Source: CAIZGX01 sp044354975 (GTDB lineage: Bacteria > Bacteroidota > Bacteroidia > Flavobacteriales_D > Sanyastnellaceae). From it: a stretch of 64,000 bases of DNA. The notes under the pieces are model-generated. The model ran no database searches. It saw only the letters and a list, made by a program, of their open reading frames with translations, and was not told where the DNA came from. A program made the translations under genes and the position numbers. Positions 27,437-36,715 of the stretch are shown piece after piece (positions within the stretch are counted from its first letter, which is position 1; every line of letters starts with the position of its first letter). The stretch lies in contig JBIKZA010000001.1 in NCBI GenBank assembly GCA_044354975.1, forward strand, positions 1 to 64,000. Direction: 5' to 3'.

Positions 27437-27506
27437 TGACCCTTCGGGATGACCACTTCGTGGATGACGCTGCGCGATGACCCTTTGGGATGACGCTGCG
27501 CGATGT
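27435..27506 (+). repeat. Micro-hairpin array after rodA (linker ATGA, five hairpins)
   Basis: Directly at the rodA stop codon (27434-27436) begins an alternation of the constant linker ATGA with small perfect hairpins: CCC-TTC-GGG, CCAC-TTC-GTGG, CGC-TGC-GCG, CCC-TTT-GGG and CGC-TGC-GCG. The arms differ from unit to unit but stay complementary, while the linker stays fixed. The remainder of the 170-bp gap up to 27607 holds a promoter-like TACTTTAG near 27576 and nothing else I recognise. Confidence 0.85.
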
Positions 27507-27606
27507 AAGGCATAGTTAACATTTCAACGTTTGTAAGGTTTGTAAGAACGTTTTCTTCTGTTGTAACCTAATTTCTACTTTAGCGTAATATCGAATATAC
27601 GCGCAC

Positions 27607-30600
27607 ATGAAATCTCTACACACATTATTCCTTTCAGTTTTACTTGCACTCACTTGCAGCTTAGCATTAGCAAATAATTCTTTTTTCATTGAAAACAAGG
27701 GGCAGGTAAAAAACGAAAAGGGGATTCCGGATCGCTCCGTATTGTATACATACGCGACTTCTGAAATGGATGTGTTCATTCGCAAGACAGGTTTAACCTA
27801 TCAATTCAAGCGTTATAACAACGACGGGGTTTACGCGGAACGTGTAGACGTGAATTGGAAGGGGTGTTCTGAGGGCTCTGTTGCGAAAGGATTACAAGAG
27901 TTGGGTTACACAGAGAATTATTTTGTTGATGGAAAATCAAATTCGGCAAACGCGTTTCAAGAAGTGCGCGTTTCGAATATTTATCCGGGCGTGGATTGGA
28001 GAATGTACATTACTGAAGCTGGATTGAAATACGAGTTCATTGCGGAAAGCGGCCAAGCTGCAAAACAAATTAGCATGCAAGTTGAAGGGGCGGAAGAATT
28101 GGAAAAGTGTTCCAACGGCAGCATTCGAATTAAAGGTGAAATGGGACAAGTGAGCGATGCGAAGCCGGTTTATTTCAATCAAGAAAAAAGTATTGAAGGA
28201 AATTTTATTGTGAATGGAAAGTCAATTCAATTTGAAATTCCTTCCAACACCGTTGGTGCAATTGTTTTAGACCCAGAGGTTATTTGGACTTCTTACTACG
28301 GCGGGACAGGCCTAGATGATTCACGTGGAATTTTCACTGACGCGAATGGCGATTATTATTTGACAGGCGCCACCAATTCAACCACATTAATATCATACTT
28401 GGGTTATCAAGGGTTATTGGGAGGGAGCAATGATGTGTATGTAGTGAAGTTCAACGCGTTGAATCAACGCTTGTGGGCAACATACTACGGCAGAACGGGT
28501 AACGATGTTGGAAACGATATTGTTGTTGATCCTTACGGAGGAATTTATGTAGCAGGAAGCACAAGTTCAATGTCCGCATTCGCGGTGAATAGTCAGCAGA
28601 CTGTTTATGGTGGCGGCCCGAAAGATGGATTTGTTTTGAAATTGTTTCCAGACGGAACGTTGGAGTGGTGCTCTTATTACGGCGGCAGTGGCGACGAGCA
28701 ATTGACATCGTTGTCTGTCGGATTTCAAGGCGAGGTCTATTTCATTGGAGAAACGAGTTCGACTGATTTGATTACTTTGGACGCCTTGCAAAGTGCATAT
28801 GGCGGAGGTGCAAGTGATTTTTATTTGGGGATGATAGATCCGGGAGGGTTCCTTCTTCGCTACACTTATTTTGGTGGCACCGGGGCGGAATTGGCGGGAG
28901 ACCTTGTTGCGACAAGCGATATCAATTTGTATTTCACGGGAACTACAAGTTCTGCTGCAGGAATGGCTGCAGGTGGCGCACAGAACACATACGGCGGCGG
29001 GGCGTATGACGGCTTCTTTGCTAAGATAAACAGTGGGAATTTAATTGAATGGGCTTCCTACATAGGTGGAGCCAGTGAAGACAGAGCGGAAGCCATTCAT
29101 GTTGCGGGCGACCAGCTTTACATAGTTGGAAAATCCGGCTCAATAAGTGGAATTTCTACCCCCGGTGCTGCGCAAGTGTTCAATGGAGGAGGAAGTTTCG
29201 ACGGCTTCTTAGCTTCTTATATGATTGATGGAATGGTGAATTGGAAAACCTATTACGGCGGTTCTGGAAACGAATCGCTTTGGGGAGTTACAACAGACGC
29301 TGCAGGAAGTGTTTTCATTACTGGGAATTCAACCTCTTCCAATATGGGAGATAATGGTTTTCAGAATGCCAATGGCGGATTAACCGACATTGTTTTTGCA
29401 GGATATTCTATTGATGGTATTCGTTATTGGAGTTCGTATTTAGGCGGAATCGCTGATGAGTCGGTGAGTGACCTTGTGATTAATTCAAATCAGGAAATGT
29501 ATTTTGCTGGAAGTTCGGCATCTTCAAATCTTGCTGTAGGTGGGTACGAAGCCACGAACAATGGCGGTGGTGAAGCGTTCTTCGGGAAGTTGAAAAACTG
29601 CGATTATCCTTATTTAACCGTTCACATTACCGGCGACACTATATTCTGCGACGGTAAGTCTGCTATTTTATGCGCAGGTGGTGCCGATCATTTCCTGTGG
29701 TCAACAGGCGACACAACAGCGGCAATAGAAGTAGACGCGCCTATGGTTGTTTATCTTATTGGAACAAACACACCTGGCTGCAGCACACGCTCCGACGATT
29801 ACACCTTTACCGTTTTGCCACAACCAACGATTAATGTAACTGCAGATGGTCCTTTAACGTTTTGTGGTGATGTTTCCGTAAATCTTACTGCCTCTGGAGG
29901 TATTGGCTATGAATGGAACAGTGGTCCAACAACGGAAACAATCACTGTTAATGAGTCTGGAAATTACGCGTGCACTGGAATAAATGAATTCGGGTGCGAA
30001 GGAAGTAGCAACCAGTTGAGTGTTGAAGTCTTCGATTTGCCAGAAGTTGCCATGGGACTTTCCACCGACAGTATTTGTATATCGGCCGATCCGGTGGGAA
30101 TTGTAGGACTGCCATTGGGCGGCACTTATGTAGGAGATGGAATAGTTGGAAACTCAATTGACCCCGGTTTAGCTGGCGGTGGAGCGCACCAAGTTTATTA
30201 CACATTTACAGATGCGAACGGTTGTTCGAATTCGTCTGATGTGTTCGACTATTTCGTGTTATTCGAGCCAACAGTTCTTTTCCTTTCGCAAGACACGGTA
30301 ATGGCTGGAGATCCTCCGGTTGAAATGACAGGAATTCCTTCAGGCGGATATTACACCGGGTTTGGGGTAAGCGGAAATTTATTTTATCCTGAATTAGTAG
30401 CCCCAGGATTTTATCAGGTTACCTATAACTATGTAGACGATAATGGCTGTACCAATAGAGACACACAGGTTATTTATGTTTGTTGTGTGGGAATAGATGA
30501 ATTTGCATCGGTAGAACCGAAGTTATATCCGAATCCGACTGAGGGGTTGTTGAATTTCACTTTGGGAACTCATTCTGCCCGTGCGTATCGCATTTATGAT

Positions 30601-30744
30601 CTTTCGGGAAGGGTGGTTCAACAAGAAAATTTATTTTTAGAGCAAAGTTCTCTGAATGTTTCGAATTTGGCGAATGGTCAGTATTTACTGAGGTTTGAAG
30701 GCGATGAAGTCTTTATTCCGATTCCATTTTCCGTTTCGAAATAA
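27607..30744 (+). CDS. SBBP-repeat beta-propeller protein with T9SS sorting domain
   Basis: A 1045-residue secreted protein with a signal peptide (1-22, ending LALA). The N-terminal region (about 23-220, beginning NNSFFIENKGQV) is of the kind that precedes SBBP repeats. Several copies of a roughly 55-residue beta-propeller repeat follow (about 225-670), with recurring YYGGxGDE-type and AGSTSS-type blades. Then come Ig-like or PKD-like modules (about 675-960) and a type A T9SS C-terminal domain (LYPNPTEGLLNF, about 970-1045). It is expected at the cell surface, with a binding or adhesive rather than enzymatic role; no catalytic motif is visible. Confidence 0.85.
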   Translation: MKSLHTLFLSVLLALTCSLALANNSFFIENKGQVKNEKGIPDRSVLYTYATSEMDVFIRKTGLTYQFKRYNNDGVYAERVDVNWKGCSEGSVAKGLQELGYTENYFVDGKSNSANAFQEVRVSNIYPGVDWRMYITEAGLKYEFIAESGQAAKQISMQVEGAEELEKCSNGSIRIKGEMGQVSDAKPVYFNQEKSIEGNFIVNGKSIQFEIPSNTVGAIVLDPEVIWTSYYGGTGLDDSRGIFTDANGDYYLTGATNSTTLISYLGYQGLLGGSNDVYVVKFNALNQRLWATYYGRTGNDVGNDIVVDPYGGIYVAGSTSSMSAFAVNSQQTVYGGGPKDGFVLKLFPDGTLEWCSYYGGSGDEQLTSLSVGFQGEVYFIGETSSTDLITLDALQSAYGGGASDFYLGMIDPGGFLLRYTYFGGTGAELAGDLVATSDINLYFTGTTSSAAGMAAGGAQNTYGGGAYDGFFAKINSGNLIEWASYIGGASEDRAEAIHVAGDQLYIVGKSGSISGISTPGAAQVFNGGGSFDGFLASYMIDGMVNWKTYYGGSGNESLWGVTTDAAGSVFITGNSTSSNMGDNGFQNANGGLTDIVFAGYSIDGIRYWSSYLGGIADESVSDLVINSNQEMYFAGSSASSNLAVGGYEATNNGGGEAFFGKLKNCDYPYLTVHITGDTIFCDGKSAILCAGGADHFLWSTGDTTAAIEVDAPMVVYLIGTNTPGCSTRSDDYTFTVLPQPTINVTADGPLTFCGDVSVNLTASGGIGYEWNSGPTTETITVNESGNYACTGINEFGCEGSSNQLSVEVFDLPEVAMGLSTDSICISADPVGIVGLPLGGTYVGDGIVGNSIDPGLAGGGAHQVYYTFTDANGCSNSSDVFDYFVLFEPTVLFLSQDTVMAGDPPVEMTGIPSGGYYTGFGVSGNLFYPELVAPGFYQVTYNYVDDNGCTNRDTQVIYVCCVGIDEFASVEPKLYPNPTEGLLNFTLGTHSARAYRIYDLSGRVVQQENLFLEQSSLNVSNLANGQYLLRFEGDEVFIPIPFSVSK

Positions 30745-30821
30745 AAAAAATAAAGTTTTTTTGAGAAAAGTGTAACCTTTTTAGGTCGATAGGGGTAAAA
30801 GAAGCATAACCTATTTGACTT

Positions 30822-31319
30822 ATGAAAAACTCAATCACAATCTCCATCTTCGCAGCAGTTCTTTCTCTAAGCCTTGTGTCTTGTCAGAAAGAATTCTACA
30901 TGCCATCTGCACCGGTATCAGCAGCCGACACGACCACAACTGTTTCGAATTCAGAAATAACTGGCCCTACAGCTGTTTTAGGTGAAGATGTTGCTAAGTT
31001 GAACTTCGTATGGCTTCAGCCAGAAGGCTCAAACGCAAATCTTCAAGGGGTGAAGATTGAAATTGCAGACAAGAGTGGTCAAATCGTGTTTTCAGCAATA
31101 GATGTAATGGCAGCTGGTGACGATATGTTTCAGTGGTATCCTGGAATTATCCTTCAAGCAGACGAGTATACTTTCACCATGAAATCAGCGTCTGGCAACG
31201 TATTGAGTGTTTCAACACTAAATGTTGCAGAAGCTTTCCAACAAGACGAATACATTCACCAAGCAAACGGAGCGAAGTTTTTCCTTCAAATGACTTGGGA
31301 AAAAGCTTCAGAAATATAA
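30822..31319 (+). CDS. Putative lipoprotein of unknown function
   Basis: A 165-residue protein with a lipoprotein signal peptide: a charged start, a hydrophobic core and the lipobox LVSC with Cys at about 21. The mature part is mostly beta-like (VKIEIADKSGQIVFSAIDV, EYTFTMKSASGNVLSVSTL) and resembles a small carbohydrate- or Ig-fold module. I do not recognise the family. It stands alone: a terminator follows it and the kinase gene downstream has its own leader. Confidence 0.6.
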   Translation: MKNSITISIFAAVLSLSLVSCQKEFYMPSAPVSAADTTTTVSNSEITGPTAVLGEDVAKLNFVWLQPEGSNANLQGVKIEIADKSGQIVFSAIDVMAAGDDMFQWYPGIILQADEYTFTMKSASGNVLSVSTLNVAEAFQQDEYIHQANGAKFFLQMTWEKASEI

Positions 31320-31343
31320 GCTTAGGTTAGTTAGGTATGAGAC

Positions 31344-31368
31344 AACCCCTTCTCGCGAAGGGGTTTTT
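31344..31368 (+). terminator. Intrinsic terminator after the lipoprotein gene
   Basis: AACCCCTTC pairs with GAAGGGGTT around a short GC-rich loop and runs into T6. Confidence 0.9.
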
Positions 31369-31432
31369 TCGTGAAATAAATAATGCAGTTTGTGTACCTA
31401 TATAAGCAGTTTGTGTATAAATTAGCAAGCCC

Positions 31433-33415
31433 ATGACTCAAGAAGAAGAAATAGATTATTTACGTCAACGCGTCGCTGATTTGGAGGAATCTTGTCGAAT
31501 GGCCGAAAAGCTATTAGTTAATCGTGAAGCGAAGTTCAAGGGTATTATAGATAATTTTCGTTTAGGATTATTAGAGGTTGAGCCGAGCGGTGTTATTATT
31601 GACGCAAACGAATCGTTTTGTGAAATGAGTGGTTTTAGTATTGATGAACTGTTTGGAAAGGACGGTGGTGAGATGTTGTTAGATGAGTTTGAGAAGGAAC
31701 GTATGAAGGAGCGCAACGCCTCACGAAGTGAAGGTGAAACAGATGTTTATGAGTTGCGCGTATTAAATAAGAATGGAGAAACGCGTTATTGGCTGGTGAG
31801 TGCTGCGCCGTTGTTAGGCGATGATGGAAATATACACGGTTCTATTGGTATTCATTGGGACATTACCGAAATGAAGCAATTGGAATTTGAGTTGAAGGGA
31901 GCCCGTCAAAAAGCAGAAGAATCGTCGAAAGCGAAGGCTATGTTCTTGGCGAACATGAGTCATGAAATTCGCACCCCTCTGAATGGAATTGTGGGCATGG
32001 CCGAGCAGCTGTCGCAATCGCAGCTCGATGCGGACCAGCGATATTTCACCGATATCATGCGATCAGCGTCTTCTACCCTGCTTTCGATTATTAATGACGT
32101 GTTAGACATTTCGAAAATTGAATCTGGAAAATTTAGCATTGAAACGACCCCTTTCAACTTAAACGAAACCATTCGAAGAACACTTAGCATTTTTGGAGAG
32201 AAGGCTAAACAAAGCAATTTATCGTTGGACATTGAGCTAATGGACGATCGGGGAATTATGCATCTGGGAGATCCACACCGCCTAAGTCAGGTGCTTTTCA
32301 ACATTGTTGGAAATGCAATGAAGTTCACTCAAGTAGGATACGTGCGAGTTACCTCACAACTTGCTCGAGGAGAAAACGATATGTGCTTCGTTTCGTTTTC
32401 AATTGAAGACACGGGGGTTGGAATGGATATGGCTTATTTGACAAAGGTGTTTGAAGCGTTTACCCAAGAAGACGCGAGCGTTACTCGAAAGTTTGGAGGA
32501 AGCGGCCTAGGCTTGAGTATCGCGCGAAACATTGTGCACATTATGGGAGGCACCATTGAAATTGAAAGCGAAAAAGGGAAAGGTACCCGGGTTAACATTC
32601 GCATTCCAATGAGAATATCGAATGAAAAAACGAAACAGGATATAGTAGAAATTACAGATTTACAAAAATCGCTTAAAGGTCTTCGCGTCTTAGCTGTTGA
32701 AGACAATGAGCTGAATCGCATGGTTCTTCAAGTTATCTTAAAAAAGTGCGAAGTTGTTTTAACCATTGCGCATAATGGTCAAGAGGCCATTGATCTTATT
32801 CAACAACAAGAATTTGACCTTGTGCTAATGGATGTTCAGATGCCAATCGTTGATGGATTAGAAGCCACGAAGTACATCCGGAATGAATTGAAAATGATCA
32901 TCCCGATTATTGGATTGAGCGCAAACGCCATGCGTGAAGAGGTTGAGATTTGTAAGCAGGCGGGTATGAACGATTATTTGGTGAAACCTTATTCAGAACG
33001 AGTGTTGGTGGAAATAATGAAAAAGTGGAGTACTGAAGTGATGGCGACAGAATCTAAAAAGGATGGGAATGAAGTTGCGGAAGAGTTAGATCTTTCCGTT
33101 TTGAAACAATACGTAGGAAATGATATTGACGCATTGAGAGATGTTGTTACCGGATACCTAAAGCACCTTCCCCCACAATTGGACCGACTGGAATTGGCTT
33201 TGGTTGGTTCAGATGTTTTGGCTTTGCGTCACGAGCTTCATCAGTTGAAAGCGAGCATGGAAATTATAGGTGTCAGACCAGACGGACTATCTTTTGCAGC
33301 CATTTCGAACGAATTAAAATCAGATGGTTTATCTGACCTTGTGAAAACTGCCATTAACTCTGTTATTACAAAAGGAAAGGACGCCATTATTAGTCTACGC
33401 AAGACCGTTGAATAG
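31433..33415 (+). CDS. Hybrid sensor histidine kinase (PAS-HisKA-HATPase-REC-HPt)
   Basis: A 660-residue soluble hybrid kinase. The N-terminal coiled coil (about 1-35) leads to a PAS domain (about 36-150), then a HisKA domain with His177 (ANMSHEIRTPLNG) and an HATPase_c domain with N box NIVGNAMKF and G boxes DTGVGM and GSGLGLSI. The receiver domain has Asp467 (LVLMDVQMP) and Lys518, and the HPt domain has a probable phospho-His603 (LHQLKASMEIIG). No transmembrane helix is visible, so it senses a cytoplasmic signal. The gene at 33489 encodes a response-regulator phosphatase and is its likely partner, though a phosphorelay between them is inferred only from proximity. Confidence 0.92.
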   Translation: MTQEEEIDYLRQRVADLEESCRMAEKLLVNREAKFKGIIDNFRLGLLEVEPSGVIIDANESFCEMSGFSIDELFGKDGGEMLLDEFEKERMKERNASRSEGETDVYELRVLNKNGETRYWLVSAAPLLGDDGNIHGSIGIHWDITEMKQLEFELKGARQKAEESSKAKAMFLANMSHEIRTPLNGIVGMAEQLSQSQLDADQRYFTDIMRSASSTLLSIINDVLDISKIESGKFSIETTPFNLNETIRRTLSIFGEKAKQSNLSLDIELMDDRGIMHLGDPHRLSQVLFNIVGNAMKFTQVGYVRVTSQLARGENDMCFVSFSIEDTGVGMDMAYLTKVFEAFTQEDASVTRKFGGSGLGLSIARNIVHIMGGTIEIESEKGKGTRVNIRIPMRISNEKTKQDIVEITDLQKSLKGLRVLAVEDNELNRMVLQVILKKCEVVLTIAHNGQEAIDLIQQQEFDLVLMDVQMPIVDGLEATKYIRNELKMIIPIIGLSANAMREEVEICKQAGMNDYLVKPYSERVLVEIMKKWSTEVMATESKKDGNEVAEELDLSVLKQYVGNDIDALRDVVTGYLKHLPPQLDRLELALVGSDVLALRHELHQLKASMEIIGVRPDGLSFAAISNELKSDGLSDLVKTAINSVITKGKDAIISLRKTVE

Positions 33416-33488
33416 GCCTATAATTTCAGCCTAAAACAAACGCAGATTAAGAATTATAGTTTAATCTTGCGTCGTAAATCCACACCAA

Positions 33489-34742
33489 TTGAGAAGAGGA
33501 AAACGATACATTATTCTTGTAGATGATGAAGCTATTATTCTGAGCGTCTTATCGCTTCATGTAAAAAGCTTTTTACCGGAAGGAATTGAATTGCTAACCG
33601 CTCATTCAGGCGAAAGTGCGTTAGAAAAACTAACCCCCTTACTTGAAGAAGGCGGAGAACTTTTGTGTGTTATTAGCGACTATATGATGTCTCCAATGAG
33701 AGGCAGTGAATTGTTGGGTCAATTGGAAATACTTTCACCGGCGAGCAAAAAGATAATGCTAACGGGTCAGGCTGATTTACAGGCGGTTTCAGAAGTCTTA
33801 GGTAAAGCTCGATTGTTTCGATACATAGAAAAACCTTGGGAGCCGAAGGACTTGGAGCTTACGGTGCTCGAGGCCATTAACATGTATGACAACGAAACGG
33901 AATTAGCCAAGCGGACACAAGAGCTTGAGATTCTGCACAAGGAATTGGAGCAAAAAGTTATAGATAGAACTGCGGAATTAAATCAGAAAAACGAAGAGCT
34001 TAGGCAGGGACTTCAATACGCGCGATTTGTTCAAGAGTGCTTTTTACCAAATCACACAGATGCATGGGATGTATTGCCGAAACTGCATGTGTTTAGCACT
34101 TCGGCAGAAGCTGTTTCAGGAGACTTTTATTGGTATAAAAATTTGGGAGATTCTGTTCTTATTGCTCAAGGCGATTGCACAGGACACGGCCTAGCTGGCG
34201 CCCTACTTACTGTTTTGGTAAGTGATTTTCTTTCTGAAAAAACAAGTCACCTTGTTGGGGCGGTTAACGTGAAGGAAATTGTGAGCGGCACTGTTTACGA
34301 TTTGAAGAAGAGATTGCGCAGAGATGTTCAATATTCAGATATGGTTGCAGGTTTTGACTTGGCACTTATGCATGTTAATTTAAAAACAGGCTACGCTGAT
34401 TGGGGGAGTTTGAATTCGAATCTCATGTTGGTGAATGAAAACAATCAGGTTGAAATAATTTCAAAGTCGAAGGGGTTTCTTCATTTAGACCTTGAACAAA
34501 CAGATGTTGCCGGAGGGAATGTGAATATCAAAGGAAAGCGCGTTGTCATGTGTTCAGATGGACTTTACGATCAGATAGGCGAGGTTTCGAACAAGCGGCT
34601 TCGCATGAGTGGCCTTATTCAATGGATTGAAAGCGGACAGGTTTTCTTCGACAACAAATGCGGCATAGATGATTTGTTTGCTACCTGGAAAGGAGCGCAA
34701 GATCAAACCGATGATGCCACATGGGTGAGCTTTCAGCTTTAG
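33489..34742 (+). CDS. Response regulator with SpoIIE/PP2C-type phosphatase output
   Basis: A 417-residue protein. The receiver domain (about 5-130) has acidic residues VDDE, phospho-acceptor Asp64 (ISDYMMSP) and Lys in IEKPWEP. A coiled coil follows (about 135-175). The SpoIIE/PP2C-like Ser/Thr phosphatase domain (about 190-415) has SGDFYWYKNLG, GDCTGHGLAGALLTVLVSDFL and MCSDGLYDQIG as metal-binding motifs. Such proteins usually control anti-sigma or partner-switch factors. The start is TTG at 33489: there is no other start codon between it and an in-frame stop 27 nt upstream, and starting later would remove the receiver strand. It probably takes phosphate from the hybrid kinase just upstream. 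Confidence 0.85.
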   Translation: MRRGKRYIILVDDEAIILSVLSLHVKSFLPEGIELLTAHSGESALEKLTPLLEEGGELLCVISDYMMSPMRGSELLGQLEILSPASKKIMLTGQADLQAVSEVLGKARLFRYIEKPWEPKDLELTVLEAINMYDNETELAKRTQELEILHKELEQKVIDRTAELNQKNEELRQGLQYARFVQECFLPNHTDAWDVLPKLHVFSTSAEAVSGDFYWYKNLGDSVLIAQGDCTGHGLAGALLTVLVSDFLSEKTSHLVGAVNVKEIVSGTVYDLKKRLRRDVQYSDMVAGFDLALMHVNLKTGYADWGSLNSNLMLVNENNQVEIISKSKGFLHLDLEQTDVAGGNVNIKGKRVVMCSDGLYDQIGEVSNKRLRMSGLIQWIESGQVFFDNKCGIDDLFATWKGAQDQTDDATWVSFQL

Positions 34743-34823
34743 TAAAAAACCGAAAATTTTCGAAACTTGTCAAAAGGGGCTAATCCTTTTTGAACACCTC
34801 ACATTTATTTGAATGTCCTCAAT

Positions 34824-34831
34824 TACATTTG
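34824..34831 (+). promoter_or_regulatory. -7 promoter box TACATTTG for thyA-folA
   Basis: Perfect TAnnTTTG element ending 4 nt before the thyA ATG at 34836. Confidence 0.65.
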
Positions 34832-34835
34832 ATGC

Positions 34836-35630
34836 ATGAAGCAGTATCACGATTTGTTGCAACACCTTTTAGATAATGGTGTGAAGAAAGAAGATCGCAC
34901 AGGAACGGGAACTTACAGCGTTTTCGGACATCAAATGCGATTTAATTTAGCGGAAGGATTTCCGCTTATAACAACGAAGAAGCTTCATACACGAAGCATT
35001 TTCGTAGAGCTTTTGTGGTTTCTAAAAGGCGACACGAACATTTCTTATTTAAAGGATAACGGGGTTTCCATTTGGGATGAATGGGCCGATGAAAACGGGA
35101 ACTTAGGTCCTGTATACGGCTACCAGTGGCGCTCATGGCCGAATCCAGACGGAACTTCAACCGATCAGATTGTGAATTTGGTAAACGGATTGAAGAATAA
35201 TCCAAACAGTCGCCGACACATTGTTTCTGCTTGGAACCCTTCATTCATTGAGGACATGGCTCTTCCGCCCTGCCACTGTTTGTTTCAGTTTTATGTGGCC
35301 GATGGAAAATTGAGTTGTCAATTGTACCAAAGAAGTTGCGATACATTTTTAGGTGTTCCCTTCAACATAGCTTCATACGCGTTGTTGGTTCATATGATTG
35401 CACAAGTGTGCGATTTGGAAGTGGGTGATTTTGTTTGGACCGGAGGAGATGTACATTTGTATTCAAACCACGTGGATCAAGCGAAACTGCAATTGACTCG
35501 TGAACACCGCACGCTTCCAACCTTAAAATTAAATTCAGAAGTGAAAGATCTGTTTGCCTTCACTATGGACGACATTTCAATTGAAAACTACGATCCGCAT
35601 CCACACATTAAAGCCGCAGTTGCAATCTAA
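34836..35630 (+). CDS. thyA: Thymidylate synthase
   Basis: A 264-residue enzyme that makes dTMP from dUMP with methylene-tetrahydrofolate as methyl donor and reductant. The nucleophile is Cys146 (ALPPCHCLFQFYV). Other fixed motifs are EDRTGTGT, LWFLKGDTN, GPVYGYQWRSW, RSCDTFLGVPFNIASYALL and DVHLYSNH. Its stop codon overlaps the ATG of folA by one base, so dihydrofolate produced here is recycled by the next gene product. Confidence 0.97.
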   Translation: MKQYHDLLQHLLDNGVKKEDRTGTGTYSVFGHQMRFNLAEGFPLITTKKLHTRSIFVELLWFLKGDTNISYLKDNGVSIWDEWADENGNLGPVYGYQWRSWPNPDGTSTDQIVNLVNGLKNNPNSRRHIVSAWNPSFIEDMALPPCHCLFQFYVADGKLSCQLYQRSCDTFLGVPFNIASYALLVHMIAQVCDLEVGDFVWTGGDVHLYSNHVDQAKLQLTREHRTLPTLKLNSEVKDLFAFTMDDISIENYDPHPHIKAAVAI

Positions 35631-36139
35631 TGGAAATTTCAGTAATTGCCGCCATGGGCGTGAATCGGGAGATTGGGAAAGACAACGATTTAATGTGGCA
35701 TCTTCCGAACGATATGAAGTTCTTCAAGGACACTACGAAGGGTCATCACATTATCATGGGAAGAAAAAACTACGAAAGCATTCCAGAGGCTTTTCGTCCG
35801 TTTAAAAACCGTGTGAATATTGTTTTATCTCGCGATAAAAATTACGACGCTCCAGGTTGTGTGGTGTTCGACGAACTGAGTCGAGCATTGGGTTTTTCGC
35901 GCGAAGGCGGAGAAACGGAAGTATTCATTATCGGCGGCGAGCAAATCTACGCTTGGGCTTTACGTGAAGGCTTTGTTCAGCACATTTATCTGACGCATAT
36001 TGAAGGGGAATTCTCTGGAGCCCATGCGCATTTCCCTGAGTTCGATGCGAGTTTATATTCGAGAGAGTTAATCTTGGAACAAGAGGTTGATGAGAAGCAT
36101 GCGTTTGCTTTTAAAACGTTTAAGTACACTTTGGTTTAG
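35630..36139 (+). CDS. folA: Dihydrofolate reductase
   Basis: A 169-residue enzyme that reduces dihydrofolate to tetrahydrofolate with NADPH. Motifs: VNREIGKDNDLMWHLPNDMKFFK (start of the substrate pocket), GHHIIMGRKNYESIPEAFRP, VFIIGGEQIYAWAL (cofactor site) and the final IYLTHIEGEFSGAHAHFPEF. It is translationally coupled to thyA. A micro-hairpin array begins three bases after its stop codon. Confidence 0.96.
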   Translation: MEISVIAAMGVNREIGKDNDLMWHLPNDMKFFKDTTKGHHIIMGRKNYESIPEAFRPFKNRVNIVLSRDKNYDAPGCVVFDELSRALGFSREGGETEVFIIGGEQIYAWALREGFVQHIYLTHIEGEFSGAHAHFPEFDASLYSRELILEQEVDEKHAFAFKTFKYTLV

Positions 36140-36141
36140 TT

Positions 36142-36321
36142 GCTTTGCAAGGTTCTACGAAAGATGCAATTATAAGATGCAAGCAAGATTCTTCGAAAGA
36201 TGTGTTACAAGATGCTCCGCAAGATTCTTCGAAAGATGTGTTACAAGATGCTCCGCAAGATTCTTCGCAAGATGTGTTACAAGATGCTCCGCAAGATTCT
36301 TCGAAAGATGCCTTCGGCAAG
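36142..36321 (+). repeat. Micro-hairpin array after folA (linker AAGAT, with a 36-bp higher-order repeat)
   Basis: The linker AAGAT or AGAT alternates with hairpins GC-TTT-GC, TTC-TAC-GAA, TTC-TTC-GAA, GT-GTT-AC, GC-TCC-GC and GCC-TTC-GGC. Three hairpin types form a 36-bp unit repeated at 36185-36220, 36221-36256 and 36257-36292, with a fourth copy started at 36293. One unit carries a mismatch (TTCTTCGCA). On the right, 36341-36370 holds a short piece in the opposite orientation, sense for the gene ending at 36377. The 12-bp period keeps frames open, which creates a meaningless 84-codon ORF. Confidence 0.85.
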
Positions 36322-36376
36322 TATTTCGTTAGCGTAGCTTCTTTTGAAAAATCTTACGAAGGATCTTTCAACAAAA

Positions 36377-36715
36377 CTATTTATTCTTCTTTGATTTAGG
36401 CTTTACGAGGTCGAAGCTGTGTTGAACAAGTTCTCTCAATAACTTGTCTGAAACGTCGCTATTTGGAACGACAAGGTTCCAATGTTTTTTGCTGGTGTGA
36501 TAACCGGGTTGAATGCCGTTGTATTCTTCACGAAGTTCGATTGCTCTTTCGGGGTCGCATTTGAGGTTGATTCCTTTTTCGAAGTTATCGAGGTTAACCA
36601 TAGCGAAGATTTTATTTTCAATTCGAAAAACCAAAGCACTTTCGTCGAAGGGTAAATCGGAAGTTACCTCTTCACTAATGGCTTGACACGTTTCAAAAAA
36701 ATCTTCTATGTTCAT
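36377..36715 (-). CDS. MmcQ/YjbR family protein
   Basis: A 112-residue protein from the ATG at 36715, which overlaps the stop codon of the PorP/SprF gene by one base; an upstream extension of 16 residues is possible but lies inside that gene. MNIEDFFETCQAISEEVTSDLPFDESALVFRIENKIFAMV and HTSKKHWNLVVPN match the MmcQ/YjbR fold, a small DNA-binding-like (double wing) domain of unknown function. It is the last gene of the minus-strand operon starting at 38639. Confidence 0.82.
   Translation of the reverse strand: MNIEDFFETCQAISEEVTSDLPFDESALVFRIENKIFAMVNLDNFEKGINLKCDPERAIELREEYNGIQPGYHTSKKHWNLVVPNSDVSDKLLRELVQHSFDLVKPKSKKNK

Noticed and set aside
36142..36321. CRISPR array
   Set aside because: Units are 12-13 bp with palindromic variable parts and a short linker; there are no 30-bp repeats with unique spacers and no cas genes nearby.
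36145..36399. 84-codon open frame over the folA-downstream repeats
   Set aside because: It consists of 12- and 36-bp repeats that keep any frame open; it has no signal or domain and overlaps the end of the MmcQ/YjbR gene.
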